The notes under the pieces are model-generated. The model was not told where the DNA came from, did no database searches, and saw only the letters and a program-made list of their open reading frames with translations. Both the position numbers and the translations under genes were made by a program. Shown piece by piece: positions 1-7,516 of a DNA stretch of 39,826 bases. The stretch is taken from the NCBI GenBank assembly GCA_026991535.1, contig JALXBH010000267.1, forward strand, positions 1 to 39,826, read 5' to 3'. Numbering within the stretch: the first letter of the stretch is position 1; the number at the start of each line of letters is the position of its first letter. Source of the stretch: Calditrichia bacterium (GTDB taxonomy: Bacteria > Calditrichota > Calditrichia > Calditrichales > J004).

Positions 1-66
1 GCCATTAGCCGCCCTTTGTAGTCCCAGGCGTTTAGCAATATCGCTTACCCTGTCCATCCGGGCCAT
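1..66 (-). CDS. Partial N-terminus of unknown element protein
   Basis: An open frame runs off the left edge. It can start at ATG 66 or, more simply, ATG 57, giving MDRVSDIAKRLGLQRAANG before the edge. It overlaps the end of the upstream 147-residue gene, as is common in compact phage-type operons. The segment VSDIAKRLGL looks like the start of a helix-turn-helix or of a primase-type N-terminal domain, where a similar stretch precedes a zinc ribbon. With about 20 residues visible the function cannot be assigned; the continuation to the left would show at once whether a CxxC zinc ribbon follows. Confidence 0.35.
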   Translation of the reverse strand, partial: MARMDRVSDIAKRLGLQRAANG

Positions 67-488
67 CCTTCAAAGCCTTCGGGGTTCTGGTGATATGGTG
101 GCCGGGCCTCAACCGGGAACATATACCATAAATGAAGAGAATCATTTAAGGCATACGCTAAAAGCTCATAAGCCCACAATATAGCCGGGTGTTTTACGCT
201 ATATTTGTCACGGGATATATCGGCTATCCTTTTTGCGGATTCTTCCATTTCCTCAAATTTGCCGGTTCCTAATATCTCTATCTTTTGCGCTTGCGGGTAA
301 ATCCTGGGATCAGTATAGCCCCTTTTTATTGTCTTTTCTGTGTAAGCATTATGTAAAAGAACGCCGACCAGCGGAGCAACGAAAAATATATATTCCCCTT
401 CTATGTATCCGATTGCATATAAAGTTTCGTCGATAAAATCCGCGTCCTCTTCCTTTACCCTATATCCGTCATGAAAGTTTTTTTCCAT
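45..488 (-). CDS. Hypothetical element protein, 147 aa
   Basis: I do not recognise a family. The protein is soluble-looking with an acidic start (KEEDADFIDETLY), a hydrophobic stretch around residues 32-46 (EYIFFVAPLVGVLLHNAY) that is too short and polar at its flanks for a sure membrane segment, a helical middle and a Pro/Gly/Trp-rich tail (PEGFEGWPGWTG). Its ATG overlaps the stop of the helix-turn-helix gene by one base (TAATG) and has a strong GGGGGAA ribosome binding site, so the two are translationally coupled and transcribed together. It belongs to the mobile element; no function can be inferred. Confidence 0.6.
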   Translation of the reverse strand: MEKNFHDGYRVKEEDADFIDETLYAIGYIEGEYIFFVAPLVGVLLHNAYTEKTIKRGYTDPRIYPQAQKIEILGTGKFEEMEESAKRIADISRDKYSVKHPAILWAYELLAYALNDSLHLWYMFPVEARPPYHQNPEGFEGWPGWTG

Positions 489-769
489 TATTCCCCCGGA
501 AGTTTAAAGTTTAAAAAATCGTCTTCCGCTTCCGTCCGGTTCTCAGCGTTAAGGATATAATCGTTTAAATCTTCAACGGAAAAATATAACCGCCTCCCGT
601 TTAGTTTGTGGTAAGGAATTTTCCTTTCATGAACATAGCCGTATAATGTCGCTTTAGGGATTCCGGTATATTCCGCCGCCTCTTCCAGGGATAAAAAAGG
701 CTTTTCCCGGTTCCTTATCATTTCCTCTATACGGGCTAAACGCTCATTGATTGCCTCTAAATCGCTCAT
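488..769 (-). CDS. Helix-turn-helix (excisionase/MerR-like) protein
   Basis: A 93-residue DNA-binding protein. After a short coiled-coil-like N-terminus (LEAINERLARIEEMIRNRE) comes a HTH_17/excisionase-type winged helix at about residues 30-80: LSLEEAAEYTGIPKATLYGY, then KIPYHKLNGRRLYFSVEDL, the classic pattern of phage excisionases and element-borne regulators. The frame is open to an ATG at 796, but ATG 769 has the clearer AAAGGTG site seven bases upstream and gives the normal family start, so 769 is chosen. Its upstream region carries three phased GGGGATA repeats that could be its own operator. A role in excision together with the integrase at 2657-3811, or in control of the element genes, is inferred. 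Confidence 0.75.
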   Translation of the reverse strand: MSDLEAINERLARIEEMIRNREKPFLSLEEAAEYTGIPKATLYGYVHERKIPYHKLNGRRLYFSVEDLNDYILNAENRTEAEDDFLNFKLPGE

Positions 770-796
770 AGCAAAACACCTTTTTATAAATTGCAC

Positions 797-869
797 TTTG
801 CTATAATATAAACCGTTTTTTCTGGTGTGTTGGGGATAATTAGGGGATATTTTGGGGATAGGCTATCCC
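797..869 (-). promoter_or_regulatory. Upstream region with three phased GGGGATA repeats
   Basis: GGGGATA occurs at 832-838, 843-849 and 854-860, a perfect 11-bp period, so all three copies face the same side of the helix. An inverted partial copy (TATCCC, 864-869) follows immediately. On the minus strand this array lies 30-70 bases upstream of the helix-turn-helix gene, next to a TATATTATAG promoter-like stretch (around 806-817). Binding sites for that protein, or an iteron-like replication/excision site, are the likely explanations. Confidence 0.5.
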
Positions 870-894
870 GAAATTGCATAAAGCGTAAGATTTC

Positions 895-1182
895 TTACTC
901 TGGCGGGTTTACCCCCTGCCGTGGCTCAAACTTTATTCCGTTGTCGCCGGGGATATTTTTATAATGCTTACGGATGTCCCGGATGATGTCAAAGGGGATA
1001 CCGCCGGGGAAGGCGTCGCATATATAAACCGATTCTCCTTGGTAATATTCTTCTGGTGATTCTGGAATGTAAGGCCCAATAGGATTCTGCTCCCCGTAAT
1101 ACCACTTACCGGTTGACCCCTTTGCCTGGTTAAAACCTCTAAAAAATTTACAATCCGCACAATCGGGTCTACTTGGAAGCAT
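895..1182 (-). CDS. CDAFP-motif small protein, paralog A
   Basis: A 95-residue protein whose C-terminal two thirds (YYGEQNPIGP, ESPEEYYQGES, CDAFPGGIPFDI, GDNGIKFEP) is nearly identical to the protein at 1315-1617. It has a CADC pair near the N-terminus plus the Cys of CDAFP, which together could bind a metal. The pattern C-(D/E)-A-F-P-x-G-I-P followed by H and GDxGI-F is one I know from uncharacterised small proteins of phages and Gram-positive genomes; no function is established to my knowledge. ATG 1182 has an AAGGCGG site. It is separated from paralog B by the 64-bp hairpin cassette at 1224-1287. Confidence 0.65.
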   Translation of the reverse strand: MLPSRPDCADCKFFRGFNQAKGSTGKWYYGEQNPIGPYIPESPEEYYQGESVYICDAFPGGIPFDIIRDIRKHYKNIPGDNGIKFEPRQGVNPPE

Positions 1183-1223
1183 TTAGCCGCCTTACCGTGA
1201 ATTGAATCATCGCCTTATATTGC

Positions 1224-1287
1224 CTATATTTAACCGTACTTGCTTTGCAACCCCGGTATGCTTTCTATGGCATCCGGGGTTTTTTAT
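1224..1287 (-). repeat. 64-bp hairpin cassette, copy 1
   Basis: This intergenic block matches the block at 2262-2325 in length and order: CTATATTTA(A/G)CCGT, a variable middle, then a hairpin with stem CCCCGGTATGC (1251-1261) and GCATCCGGGG (1270-1279, one bulged T), followed by six T on the plus strand. All neighbouring genes are on the minus strand and each copy sits directly upstream of one. On the plus strand it has the form of an intrinsic terminator; on the minus strand it would be a leader or promoter-associated element. Confidence 0.7.
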
Positions 1288-1314
1288 ATCCTGTTACACT
1301 TTGAAGATTATTAT

Positions 1315-1617
1315 TTACCTGGGTAAGTCTTTGGGGTCTATTCCTTCGCGTGGCTCAAACTTTATTCCATTATCGCCTTTTACGTTCTTGTAATGTTTGC
1401 GTATATCTCGAAAAATATCAAAAGGGATACCATCGGGAAAAGCGTCACACGCATAAGCAGATTTTCCCTGGTAGTATTCTTCAGGGGATTCAGGAATAAA
1501 AGGCCCTATGGGGTTTTGCTCCCCGTAATAGTATTTACGCCCTTCCGTCAATTCATCTGATATATGTCTCGGTTTATGCTTACACGCAAAAAGGCATAAT
1601 GGGCTAACCGGTTCCAT
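1315..1617 (-). CDS. CDAFP-motif small protein, paralog B
   Basis: A paralog of the protein at 895-1182. Conserved blocks are YYGEQNPIGPFIPESPEEYY, CDAFPDGIPFDIFRDIRKHY and GDNGIKFEPREG; the N-termini differ (here PLCLFACKHK replaces CADCKFF but also keeps a Cys pair). The frame can also start at TTG 1629; ATG 1617 is preferred. It overlaps the end of the 215-residue gene at 1604-2251, so both are one transcription unit. Divergence confined to the N-terminus and to third codon positions suggests an old tandem duplication kept under selection. Function unknown. Confidence 0.65.
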   Translation of the reverse strand: MEPVSPLCLFACKHKPRHISDELTEGRKYYYGEQNPIGPFIPESPEEYYQGKSAYACDAFPDGIPFDIFRDIRKHYKNVKGDNGIKFEPREGIDPKDLPR

Positions 1618-2251
1618 CAGATTTTCCAATCACCTTTAAACGCCATCCCTTTTTCCGGTCATTTTCAAGAAAATTGTTTCTAAAGTCTGTTTTTTCTTTG
1701 CCCTGAAATGAATCTTTAACCTTTTGATTGGTTCTAAATTTTACGCCTTGCATATCCGAACGCTTTACCCAATTTCCCCCAGCAAATAAGATATTGTATA
1801 TTATTTGCGCGTGTTCATCATTAAAATAAACAACCTTATCATTAAATTCGCATTTAACCTTATGGGGTTTACCTTCCCGCTTTAAAATTTCCGTCTTTAA
1901 TATCCCTGATTCCGTTATCCAGGTCTGTTCTTCTATGCCGCTATTATTTCTTAAATCTGCAATCATTTCTATTTCTTTTTTTTCGTCTTCTAAGAATTTA
2001 GCATAAACGGAAAGGCTTTTATTTATGTCCCTGCTTGCTGTTGTCCCGTCTTCCTTTGAATGGTTCATATATGCCTTTAAAAGTGGCCTTACATCATCAA
2101 GCAATTTATTAAGAAATTCTATTTTTTCCCTGGGATCGGTTAAGATAAAAAGCTCATCTTTTACATTCTGTTTATTTAACAAATATTCATCACGACCGTT
2201 TGAAGTGTCTTTGTGTACCGGTTCCCGGTCATCTGTTAATTGTATAATCAT
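1604..2251 (-). CDS. Hypothetical element protein, 215 aa
   Basis: I do not recognise the family. The N-terminal half is charged and helical (DPREKIEFLNKLLDDVRPLLKAY, LEDEKKEIEMIADLRNN); the C-terminal half is rich in Lys, Asn and Phe, with a possible small DNA-binding or winged region (FNDEHAQIIYNILFAGGNWV, then MQGVKFRTNQKVKDSF). Start ATG 2251 follows directly on the second copy of the 64-bp hairpin cassette. The 3' end overlaps paralog B by 14 bases. It reads like a protein specific to this element; codon usage is AT-rich like its neighbours. Confidence 0.6.
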   Translation of the reverse strand: MIIQLTDDREPVHKDTSNGRDEYLLNKQNVKDELFILTDPREKIEFLNKLLDDVRPLLKAYMNHSKEDGTTASRDINKSLSVYAKFLEDEKKEIEMIADLRNNSGIEEQTWITESGILKTEILKREGKPHKVKCEFNDKVVYFNDEHAQIIYNILFAGGNWVKRSDMQGVKFRTNQKVKDSFQGKEKTDFRNNFLENDRKKGWRLKVIGKSDGTG

Positions 2252-2261
2252 GCTATAAACC

Positions 2262-2325
2262 CTATATTTAGCCGTTCTCGGTCTTTACCCCGGTATGCTC
2301 CCCTATGGCATCCGGGGTTTTTTAT
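2262..2325 (-). repeat. 64-bp hairpin cassette, copy 2
   Basis: Second copy of the block at 1224-1287: same length, same CTATATTTA(A/G)CCGT start, hairpin stem CCCCGGTATGC (2288-2298) and GCATCCGGGG (2308-2317) and plus-strand T6. The loop differs (TCCCCTATG against TTTCTATG) while the stem is unchanged, which suggests selection on the structure. It lies 10 bases upstream of the start of the minus-strand gene at 1604-2251. Confidence 0.7.
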
Positions 2326-2341
2326 GCCCCCTACATGGCCT

Positions 2342-2641
2342 TTATACCCTTATTTCGGGGTATAAACTCATATTGCCGCGCAATATCTTCTTGCTCTGCT
2401 CCGTCTTTTCCTTTATTTCGTCAAGCCTGTTTTCTATTCTTTGCAATGCCCTGTTTATTGTTAGCGTTGCTCTTTCCGTGAATACCGTTTGCTCTTCCAC
2501 GGTGCTTAATGCAATATTGGCCGTTTCAATCGTCGCTATTTCCTCATTTAACACGTCTTGCATTTGTGTAATTAAAACAAGTAATTCACGCGGGTTTAAA
2601 ACATCTTCCACGTTATTAATACCTGTAATATTCTGGCTCAT
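2342..2641 (-). CDS. Short coiled-coil protein, 99 aa
   Basis: A small, almost fully helical protein with heptad-like hydrophobic spacing (LITQMQDVLNEEIATIETAN, then INRALQRIENRLDEIKEKTE), suggesting a coiled coil or helical bundle. No catalytic or DNA-binding motif is visible. Its ATG at 2641 has a strong AAGGGGGC site and starts 15 bases after the integrase stop, so it is probably co-transcribed with the integrase. Possible roles include an accessory factor to integration or a structural protein; neither can be shown from the sequence. Confidence 0.6.
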   Translation of the reverse strand: MSQNITGINNVEDVLNPRELLVLITQMQDVLNEEIATIETANIALSTVEEQTVFTERATLTINRALQRIENRLDEIKEKTEQSKKILRGNMSLYPEIRV

Positions 2642-2656
2642 TATAGCCCCCTTTCA

Positions 2657-3811
2657 TTAAATAGTTGGTAGTCTGTCGATGGCTTCATCTTTTTTGCTGT
2701 CAATTAACCGCGCGTAAATCTGTGTTACTTTTACGTCTTTATGGCCCAGCAATTTAGATACAGTGTAAATATCATTACCCGCCGAAAGGCAAAGCGTTGC
2801 AAAAGTATGCCGCCCGCAATGCCATGTAATCTTTTTATTTATTCCCGCATCCCTGGCCCATCGGCGTATATGATCATTTGAGCAATTCGCTGTAACAACA
2901 TTAAACACCTTACCTGCATGAACCTTCCTGCCCCTCTTCTGGCTCTCTATAATTTCAAGCGCGTTTTTGCTTAACTTCATGCGCTCCATTCCTTTAGTTT
3001 TTTGTTGCTGATAATTGATATAACCGTCTTGTATATTTTCCCATGTTATTTTTTTTATATCAGAAAAGCGAAGCCCCGTAAAACATGAAAATAAAAAGGC
3101 CCTTTTTGTTTGCTCACTCATGCAGGGGGTATCTTTTAATTTTTTTATCTCTTCAATAGTTAAAAAATCCCTTCTTGTTTCTTGTTTGCTTATCTGTATT
3201 TGTTGAGCAGGATTTATATAAATAATTTGCTCCCTGATAGCCCGGTTTAAAGTGGCTTTGAGAACAGAAAAATAAACATGGGCCGTATTCCTTGATTTTA
3301 TATCAGGATGTTTTAAAAGATAGTTTTTAAAACCCTCGCAATAGGCACGGTCTACCCGCCCAATCGAAAAACCCGCCGGGGTATATTTTTTTAAATGTTT
3401 TAGTGTATTCATCCAGGGGCTATCTTTTCTTGTTAGTTGTGAAATTATGCCTTCAATATATTTTATTAGTAGTATGTCCTGCTTTTTATCATAAAGTTGA
3501 AAGTTGTATTTATCTTCATGAAATTTTATTTCATGCCGGTCACGTATCCGCAAAGCAAGTTTTAAATTGTCATTATCAATACGCGCGTTTTCTTTAAGCC
3601 CGGAATAATAAATTTTTAAATACTCTCTTACCCTTTGGTTGTTTTTAAAATATTCAAGCAGGAAGGTATAGCCGGACTTAGTTTTTTTTGCCCGGAGTTT
3701 TACTATTTTATGCCGGTTTACTGTTTTAAGGTATTCCCGAAGTTTTGTATTGTGGTCGGCTTGTTTTTTTGGTTGTGGGTATAATGGAAGGATTGACGCG
3801 CTACTGCTCAT
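2657..3811 (-). CDS. Tyrosine-type site-specific integrase
   Basis: A 384-residue phage/transposon integrase that recombines the element with the chromosome. The N-terminal part (to about residue 110) is a basic arm-binding domain of the type seen in Bacteroidota elements, followed by a SAM-like core-binding domain (about 115-210). The catalytic domain shows the full set: Arg in TGLRFSDIKK, Lys in QQKTKGMERM, His-x-x-Arg in WHCGRHTFATL, His in LLGHKDVKVT and the nucleophile Tyr in TQIYARL. It is intact and of normal length. It is the gene closest to the sdh operon, so the attachment site should lie just upstream of its start. The start at 3811 has only a weak ribosome binding site. Confidence 0.93.
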   Translation of the reverse strand: MSSSASILPLYPQPKKQADHNTKLREYLKTVNRHKIVKLRAKKTKSGYTFLLEYFKNNQRVREYLKIYYSGLKENARIDNDNLKLALRIRDRHEIKFHEDKYNFQLYDKKQDILLIKYIEGIISQLTRKDSPWMNTLKHLKKYTPAGFSIGRVDRAYCEGFKNYLLKHPDIKSRNTAHVYFSVLKATLNRAIREQIIYINPAQQIQISKQETRRDFLTIEEIKKLKDTPCMSEQTKRAFLFSCFTGLRFSDIKKITWENIQDGYINYQQQKTKGMERMKLSKNALEIIESQKRGRKVHAGKVFNVVTANCSNDHIRRWARDAGINKKITWHCGRHTFATLCLSAGNDIYTVSKLLGHKDVKVTQIYARLIDSKKDEAIDRLPTI

Positions 3812-4036
3812 TATTTGTACTCACTTTACTTTGTATTACTTGCCTTAACTACCGGAATAACAATACCCTATTCCGTGGGCCGGAATAGGGCCGGTTCGTG
3901 ACAAAATAGCACAAAATAACAGCGAGATCAATATCTATAAGTGCATATATAACAGCTATTTACAAAATAACAGAAAACAGTAAAAAGCTGTCTTTTACTA
4001 TCGTATCCAACGCACTTTTTGTATTTGTTCACCGTT
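3812..4036. other. Element/chromosome junction region with repeats
   Basis: This 225-bp gene-free stretch must contain the right attachment site. It holds a perfect 10-bp inverted repeat (CCCTATTCCG 3866-3875, CGGAATAGGG 3881-3890) with a partial third copy (CCGGAATAA, from 3852), three related direct repeats (ACAAAATAGC 3901-3910; ACAAAATAACAG 3911-3922 and 3962-3973) and an inverted pair ACAGCT/AGCTGT (3952-3957, 3986-3991). Inverted core plus direct arm repeats is the layout of integrase binding sites. No tRNA or tRNA fragment is visible, so the target is not a tRNA 3' end here. Confidence 0.5.
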
Positions 4037-4789
4037 TTATTTAAAAGCGGCTTTCACATATTCCCGGCGCATGCGGGCAATGGCGGAGATGGAAATCTCC
4101 TTGGGACACACCGCTTCACATTCCTGAATATTGGTGCAGGCGCCGAAGAGTTCCGCATCCATTTGGGCTACCATATTTTGTACCCGTGTGGCTGCCTCTA
4201 TGCGTCCCTGGGGCAACAATGACAGTTGTGATATCTTTGCTCCCACAAACAGGGAGGCGGAGGCATTGGGGCAGGCTGCTACACAGGCTCCGCAGCCGAT
4301 ACAGGCCGCCATATCCATGGCCAGCTCCGCGTCCGGTTTGGGCACGGCAATAATGTTGGCGTCCGGCGCGCTGCCCGTTTTGGTGGAGATATAGCCCCCG
4401 GCGGAAATAATACGGTCAAAGGCGCTGCGATCAACCACCAGGTCTTTAATGACGGGAAAGGCCTTGGCGCGCCAGGGTTCCAATAGTACCGTTTCGCCAT
4501 CCTTAAAGTGGCGCATATGCAGCTGGCATACGGTTGTGGCCTTTTCCTGGCCATGGGGTATGCCATTAATAACAATGCCACAGGTACCGCAAATACCTTC
4601 ACGGCAGTCGCTGTCAAACTCGACGGGTTCTTCGCCTTTTTTTGTTAAATCCTCATTTAACACATCCAGCATTTCCAGAAAGGACATCTCCGTGGAAACA
4701 TCCTTTACGTCATAGGAAACAAGCTCGCCTTTTGCATCCGGAGCGCTTTGCCGCCAAATTTTCAATTTTAAGTTTATAGTCTTTTCCAT
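4037..4789 (-). CDS. sdhB: Succinate dehydrogenase iron-sulfur subunit
   Basis: The electron-transfer subunit of complex II (succinate:quinone oxidoreductase, or fumarate reductase), passing electrons from the SdhA flavin to the heme/quinone subunit. The 250-residue protein has the [2Fe-2S] cysteines in [10 protein letters not shown] and the later Cys of TTVCQLH, the [4Fe-4S] cluster in [12 protein letters not shown] and a third cluster motif [12 protein letters not shown] with the CTN form typical of the [3Fe-4S] centre. The length and the ending (YVKAAFK) are normal. The ATG has an AAGGAG site 6 bases upstream and follows sdhA by 11 bases. It is the last gene of sdhCAB. Confidence 0.96.
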   Translation of the reverse strand: MEKTINLKLKIWRQSAPDAKGELVSYDVKDVSTEMSFLEMLDVLNEDLTKKGEEPVEFDSDCREGICGTCGIVINGIPHGQEKATTVCQLHMRHFKDGETVLLEPWRAKAFPVIKDLVVDRSAFDRIISAGGYISTKTGSAPDANIIAVPKPDAELAMDMAACIGCGACVAACPNASASLFVGAKISQLSLLPQGRIEAATRVQNMVAQMDAELFGACTNIQECEAVCPKEISISAIARMRREYVKAAFK

Positions 4790-4800
4790 TCCCAGCTCCT

Positions 4801-6714
4801 TTATTTATAGCTACGCTGAGTGAGTTTAACATTTTCAAAAACCAGCTCTTCCTTATGCAGGGCCTGAATCTTATCCTCGCCCAGGTATTCCCATGCCGCC
4901 ACATAAGAGAATTCTTCATCGTTACGCTTGGCTTCACCCTCTTCAGTCTGGCTTTCTTCACGGAAATGTCCGCCACAGGACTCTTCGCGGTTGAGTGCGT
5001 CCCGGGCCATCAGTTCACCCAGTTCCAGATAGTCCGCCAGGCGTCCGGCCTGTTCAAGGGCCTTGTTCAGGTTTTTATCACTACCGGTAACGTTGATGTT
5101 GCTCCAGAACTCTTCGCGTAATTTGGGGATTTCCTGCAAGGCCTTTTCCAGCCCTTCTTTATTGCGGGCCATGCCCACATAGTTCCACATGATGTGGCCC
5201 AGTTCCCGGTGAATCTCGCGAACGGTCTTTTTGCCTTTAACGGCCAAAAGCTTATTTACCCTTTCCGTAACGGCGTTACGGGCTTCCTTAAAAGCATCGC
5301 TTTCGGTATGAAGCTTGTCGGCCTTGACGCCGGCCAGATAGTCATTAATCGTGTAGGGCAGTACAAAATAGCCGTCGGCCAGGCCTTGCATCAGGGCGGA
5401 AGCACCGAGACGATTGGCGCCATGGTCGGAAAAGTTAGCCTCACCGGCCACATACAGGCCGGGGATGGTACTCATCAGATTGTAATCGACCCATAATCCG
5501 CCCATGGTATAGTGAACGGCGGGGTAAATACGCATCGGTACCTTGTAGGGGTTTTCATCGGTGATTTTTTCATACATATCAAACAGATTGCCGTAACGCT
5601 CGCGGATGGTCTGCTCGCCGAACTCCCTGATGGCATCGGCAAAGTCAAGATATACCGCCAGGCCGGTGGTGCCTACGCCCAGGCCTTCATCACACACCTG
5701 CTTGGCATTGCGTGAAGCCACATCCCGCGGTACCAGGTTGCCAAAGCTGGGGTAACGCTCTTCCAGATAGTAATAGCGTTCTTCATCGGGTATTTCCGCC
5801 GGTGGTCGTTTATCGCCTTTTTTACGCGGCACCCATACCCGTCCGTCATTACGCAGGCTTTCGCTCATCAAGGTCAGCTTGGACTGATGATCCCCGGAAA
5901 CAGGAATACAGGTGGGGTGGATTTGCGTATAACAGGGGTTGGCATACATGGCCCCCCGCTTATGGCTGCGCCAGGCGGCGGTAGCGTTGGAGTTCACGGC
6001 GTTGGTGGAAAGATAGAAAACATTACCGTAACCGCCGGTAGCCAGAACAACCGCGTGCCCGGCATAGGACTCCAGCTCGCCCGTTACCAGATTCCGCACC
6101 ACGATGCCCCGGGCATGGCCATCCTCCACAACCAGGTCCAGCATTTCCCGCCGGGAAAAAATTTCCACCATGCCGGCATCTACTTGGCGCATCAATGCGC
6201 TGTAGGCGCCGAGAAGCAACTGTTGCCCTGTTTGACCCCGGGCGTAAAAGGTTCGGGATACCTGGGCTCCGCCAAAGGAGCGGTTGGCCAGATTGCCGCC
6301 ATATTCACGGGCGAATGGCACGCCCTGTGCCGTGGCCTGGTCGATAATGTTGTTGGAAACCTGAGCCAGACGGTACACATTGGCCTCGCGGGAGCGATAG
6401 TCGCCTCCCTTGATGGTGTCATAAAAAAGACGCCAGATACTATCGTTATCGTTGGGGTAATTTTTGGCGGCATTGATGCCTCCCTGGGCGGCAATACTGT
6501 GCGCCCGGCGTGGAGAGTCTTGAATACAAAAAGATTTTACATGATAGCCCAGTTCGGCCAGTGAGGCCGCGGCAGAGGCGCCCGCCAAACCGGTGCCGAC
6601 AATCAGAACGGTATATTTTCTTTTATTCTTGGGGTTAACCAGCTTAATCGCTGCCTTATGGGCGTCCCACTTTTGTGCCAGGGGACCCGCCGGAATTTTG
6701 GAATCGAGTGTCAT
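4801..6714 (-). CDS. sdhA: Succinate dehydrogenase flavoprotein subunit
   Basis: Catalytic subunit of complex II, oxidising succinate to fumarate (or the reverse) with covalent FAD. At 637 residues it is the length usual for the type-B enzymes of Bacteroidota and epsilon-proteobacteria. The dinucleotide fold is at about residues 35-60 ([20 protein letters not shown]), the flavin-linking histidine is expected in [15 protein letters not shown], and substrate-binding blocks follow ([32 protein letters not shown]). Start ATG 6714 overlaps the sdhC stop by four bases (ATGA) and has an AGGAGG site, so translation is coupled to sdhC. Confidence 0.96.
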   Translation of the reverse strand: MTLDSKIPAGPLAQKWDAHKAAIKLVNPKNKRKYTVLIVGTGLAGASAAASLAELGYHVKSFCIQDSPRRAHSIAAQGGINAAKNYPNDNDSIWRLFYDTIKGGDYRSREANVYRLAQVSNNIIDQATAQGVPFAREYGGNLANRSFGGAQVSRTFYARGQTGQQLLLGAYSALMRQVDAGMVEIFSRREMLDLVVEDGHARGIVVRNLVTGELESYAGHAVVLATGGYGNVFYLSTNAVNSNATAAWRSHKRGAMYANPCYTQIHPTCIPVSGDHQSKLTLMSESLRNDGRVWVPRKKGDKRPPAEIPDEERYYYLEERYPSFGNLVPRDVASRNAKQVCDEGLGVGTTGLAVYLDFADAIREFGEQTIRERYGNLFDMYEKITDENPYKVPMRIYPAVHYTMGGLWVDYNLMSTIPGLYVAGEANFSDHGANRLGASALMQGLADGYFVLPYTINDYLAGVKADKLHTESDAFKEARNAVTERVNKLLAVKGKKTVREIHRELGHIMWNYVGMARNKEGLEKALQEIPKLREEFWSNINVTGSDKNLNKALEQAGRLADYLELGELMARDALNREESCGGHFREESQTEEGEAKRNDEEFSYVAAWEYLGEDKIQALHKEELVFENVKLTQRSYK

Positions 6715-7394
6715 GCTGCGCCTCCTGTCAATAATACAAATAGGGGAATCCCTATAAATCCAATGGCTACGAAAACGGCGATGCCTGTGCCGATTTTTGT
6801 CATAAGCGGTGTGAAACGCGGCCCGTTAAGGCCCAGGGATTGAAAGGCGCTCCAAACGCCGTGGCTCAGATGCAGGCCGAGCAGGGACATCATCACAATG
6901 TAATAGGTAACATTGAGCGGATCGCTGAAGTATTCATGCACGGTTCTGTAGAGGTCGCGGATGACCACGCCACCGACTTCATATTCATAATAGGAGCCGT
7001 ATTTAAAGTGCAAAAGATGCAGGACTATAAAAATAAACAGTAATATACCTGTATATATCATGCTGGATGTGGCCAGGCCGCGTTTGCTAACGCCACCCTT
7101 GCCCGCGGTTTTTACATAGCTTATGGATCGCGCCCGGTTGTTTTCCCATGTGACGCGCACCGCATAAAAAATATGGAACAGCAGTGATAAAACAAGTACA
7201 AGCTCCGCAACATAAATTATGGGTCCCAAACTGATAAGGGTATGGGCCCATTTGTTGAAAGGATCGGGATCGGGGTTAAGCAATAGGAGGTTCTCTAACA
7301 GGTGGATAACAATAAATGTTGCCCACATGAGTCCTGTTATACCAAGTATTAGCTTTTTACCGATGGTCGAACTAAAAATTTGAGAAAAACGCAT
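6711..7394 (-). CDS. sdhC: Succinate dehydrogenase cytochrome b subunit
   Basis: The single membrane anchor (type B, fused C/D) of complex II, 227 residues with five predicted transmembrane helices (about residues 12-35, 50-75, 100-125, 155-180, 200-222). Histidines suitable as ligands for two hemes lie in the helices ([39 protein letters not shown]). Such subunits exchange electrons with the quinone pool, and in diheme forms can couple to the membrane potential. It is the first gene of the operon; its ATG at 7394 has a GGAG site seven bases upstream. No separate sdhD is present, as expected for this class. Confidence 0.93.
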   Translation of the reverse strand: MRFSQIFSSTIGKKLILGITGLMWATFIVIHLLENLLLLNPDPDPFNKWAHTLISLGPIIYVAELVLVLSLLFHIFYAVRVTWENNRARSISYVKTAGKGGVSKRGLATSSMIYTGILLFIFIVLHLLHFKYGSYYEYEVGGVVIRDLYRTVHEYFSDPLNVTYYIVMMSLLGLHLSHGVWSAFQSLGLNGPRFTPLMTKIGTGIAVFVAIGFIGIPLFVLLTGGAA

Positions 7395-7431
7395 TTCTAA
7401 TCTCCATCTGGTTTAAACTAGGTAAGAAAGG

Positions 7432-7462
7432 GTAATTTACACATCCTGCATTTGTCCGGCAA
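7432..7462 (-). promoter_or_regulatory. Possible FCB-type promoter of sdhCAB
   Basis: Read on the minus strand, TTG (7460-7462) is followed after 20 bases by TAAATTAC (7432-7439), six of eight matches to the Bacteroidota TAnnTTTG box at the right spacing. It lies about 40 bases upstream of the sdhC start. No operator is visible around it. The match is imperfect, hence low confidence. Confidence 0.3.
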
Positions 7463-7516
7463 TAAATTTTATATGCCATTTACATTCATAAAGGAATAAT
7501 GACGGAAAAAGGCCGG

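Larger units (their letters stand above)
1..3990. mobile_element. Right part of an integrated mobile element
   Basis: All genes from the window edge to 3811 are on the minus strand, tightly packed, mostly unrecognisable and visibly AT-richer than the housekeeping genes that start at 4037. The gene nearest the chromosomal sdh operon is a tyrosine-type integrase, the usual position next to an attachment site. A helix-turn-helix protein of excisionase type, a pair of phage-type small proteins and repeated intergenic cassettes complete the picture. No capsid, conjugation or toxin genes are in view, so prophage, integrative conjugative element and satellite cannot be told apart. The right boundary must lie between 3811 and 4036; the left boundary is outside the window. 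Confidence 0.75.
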
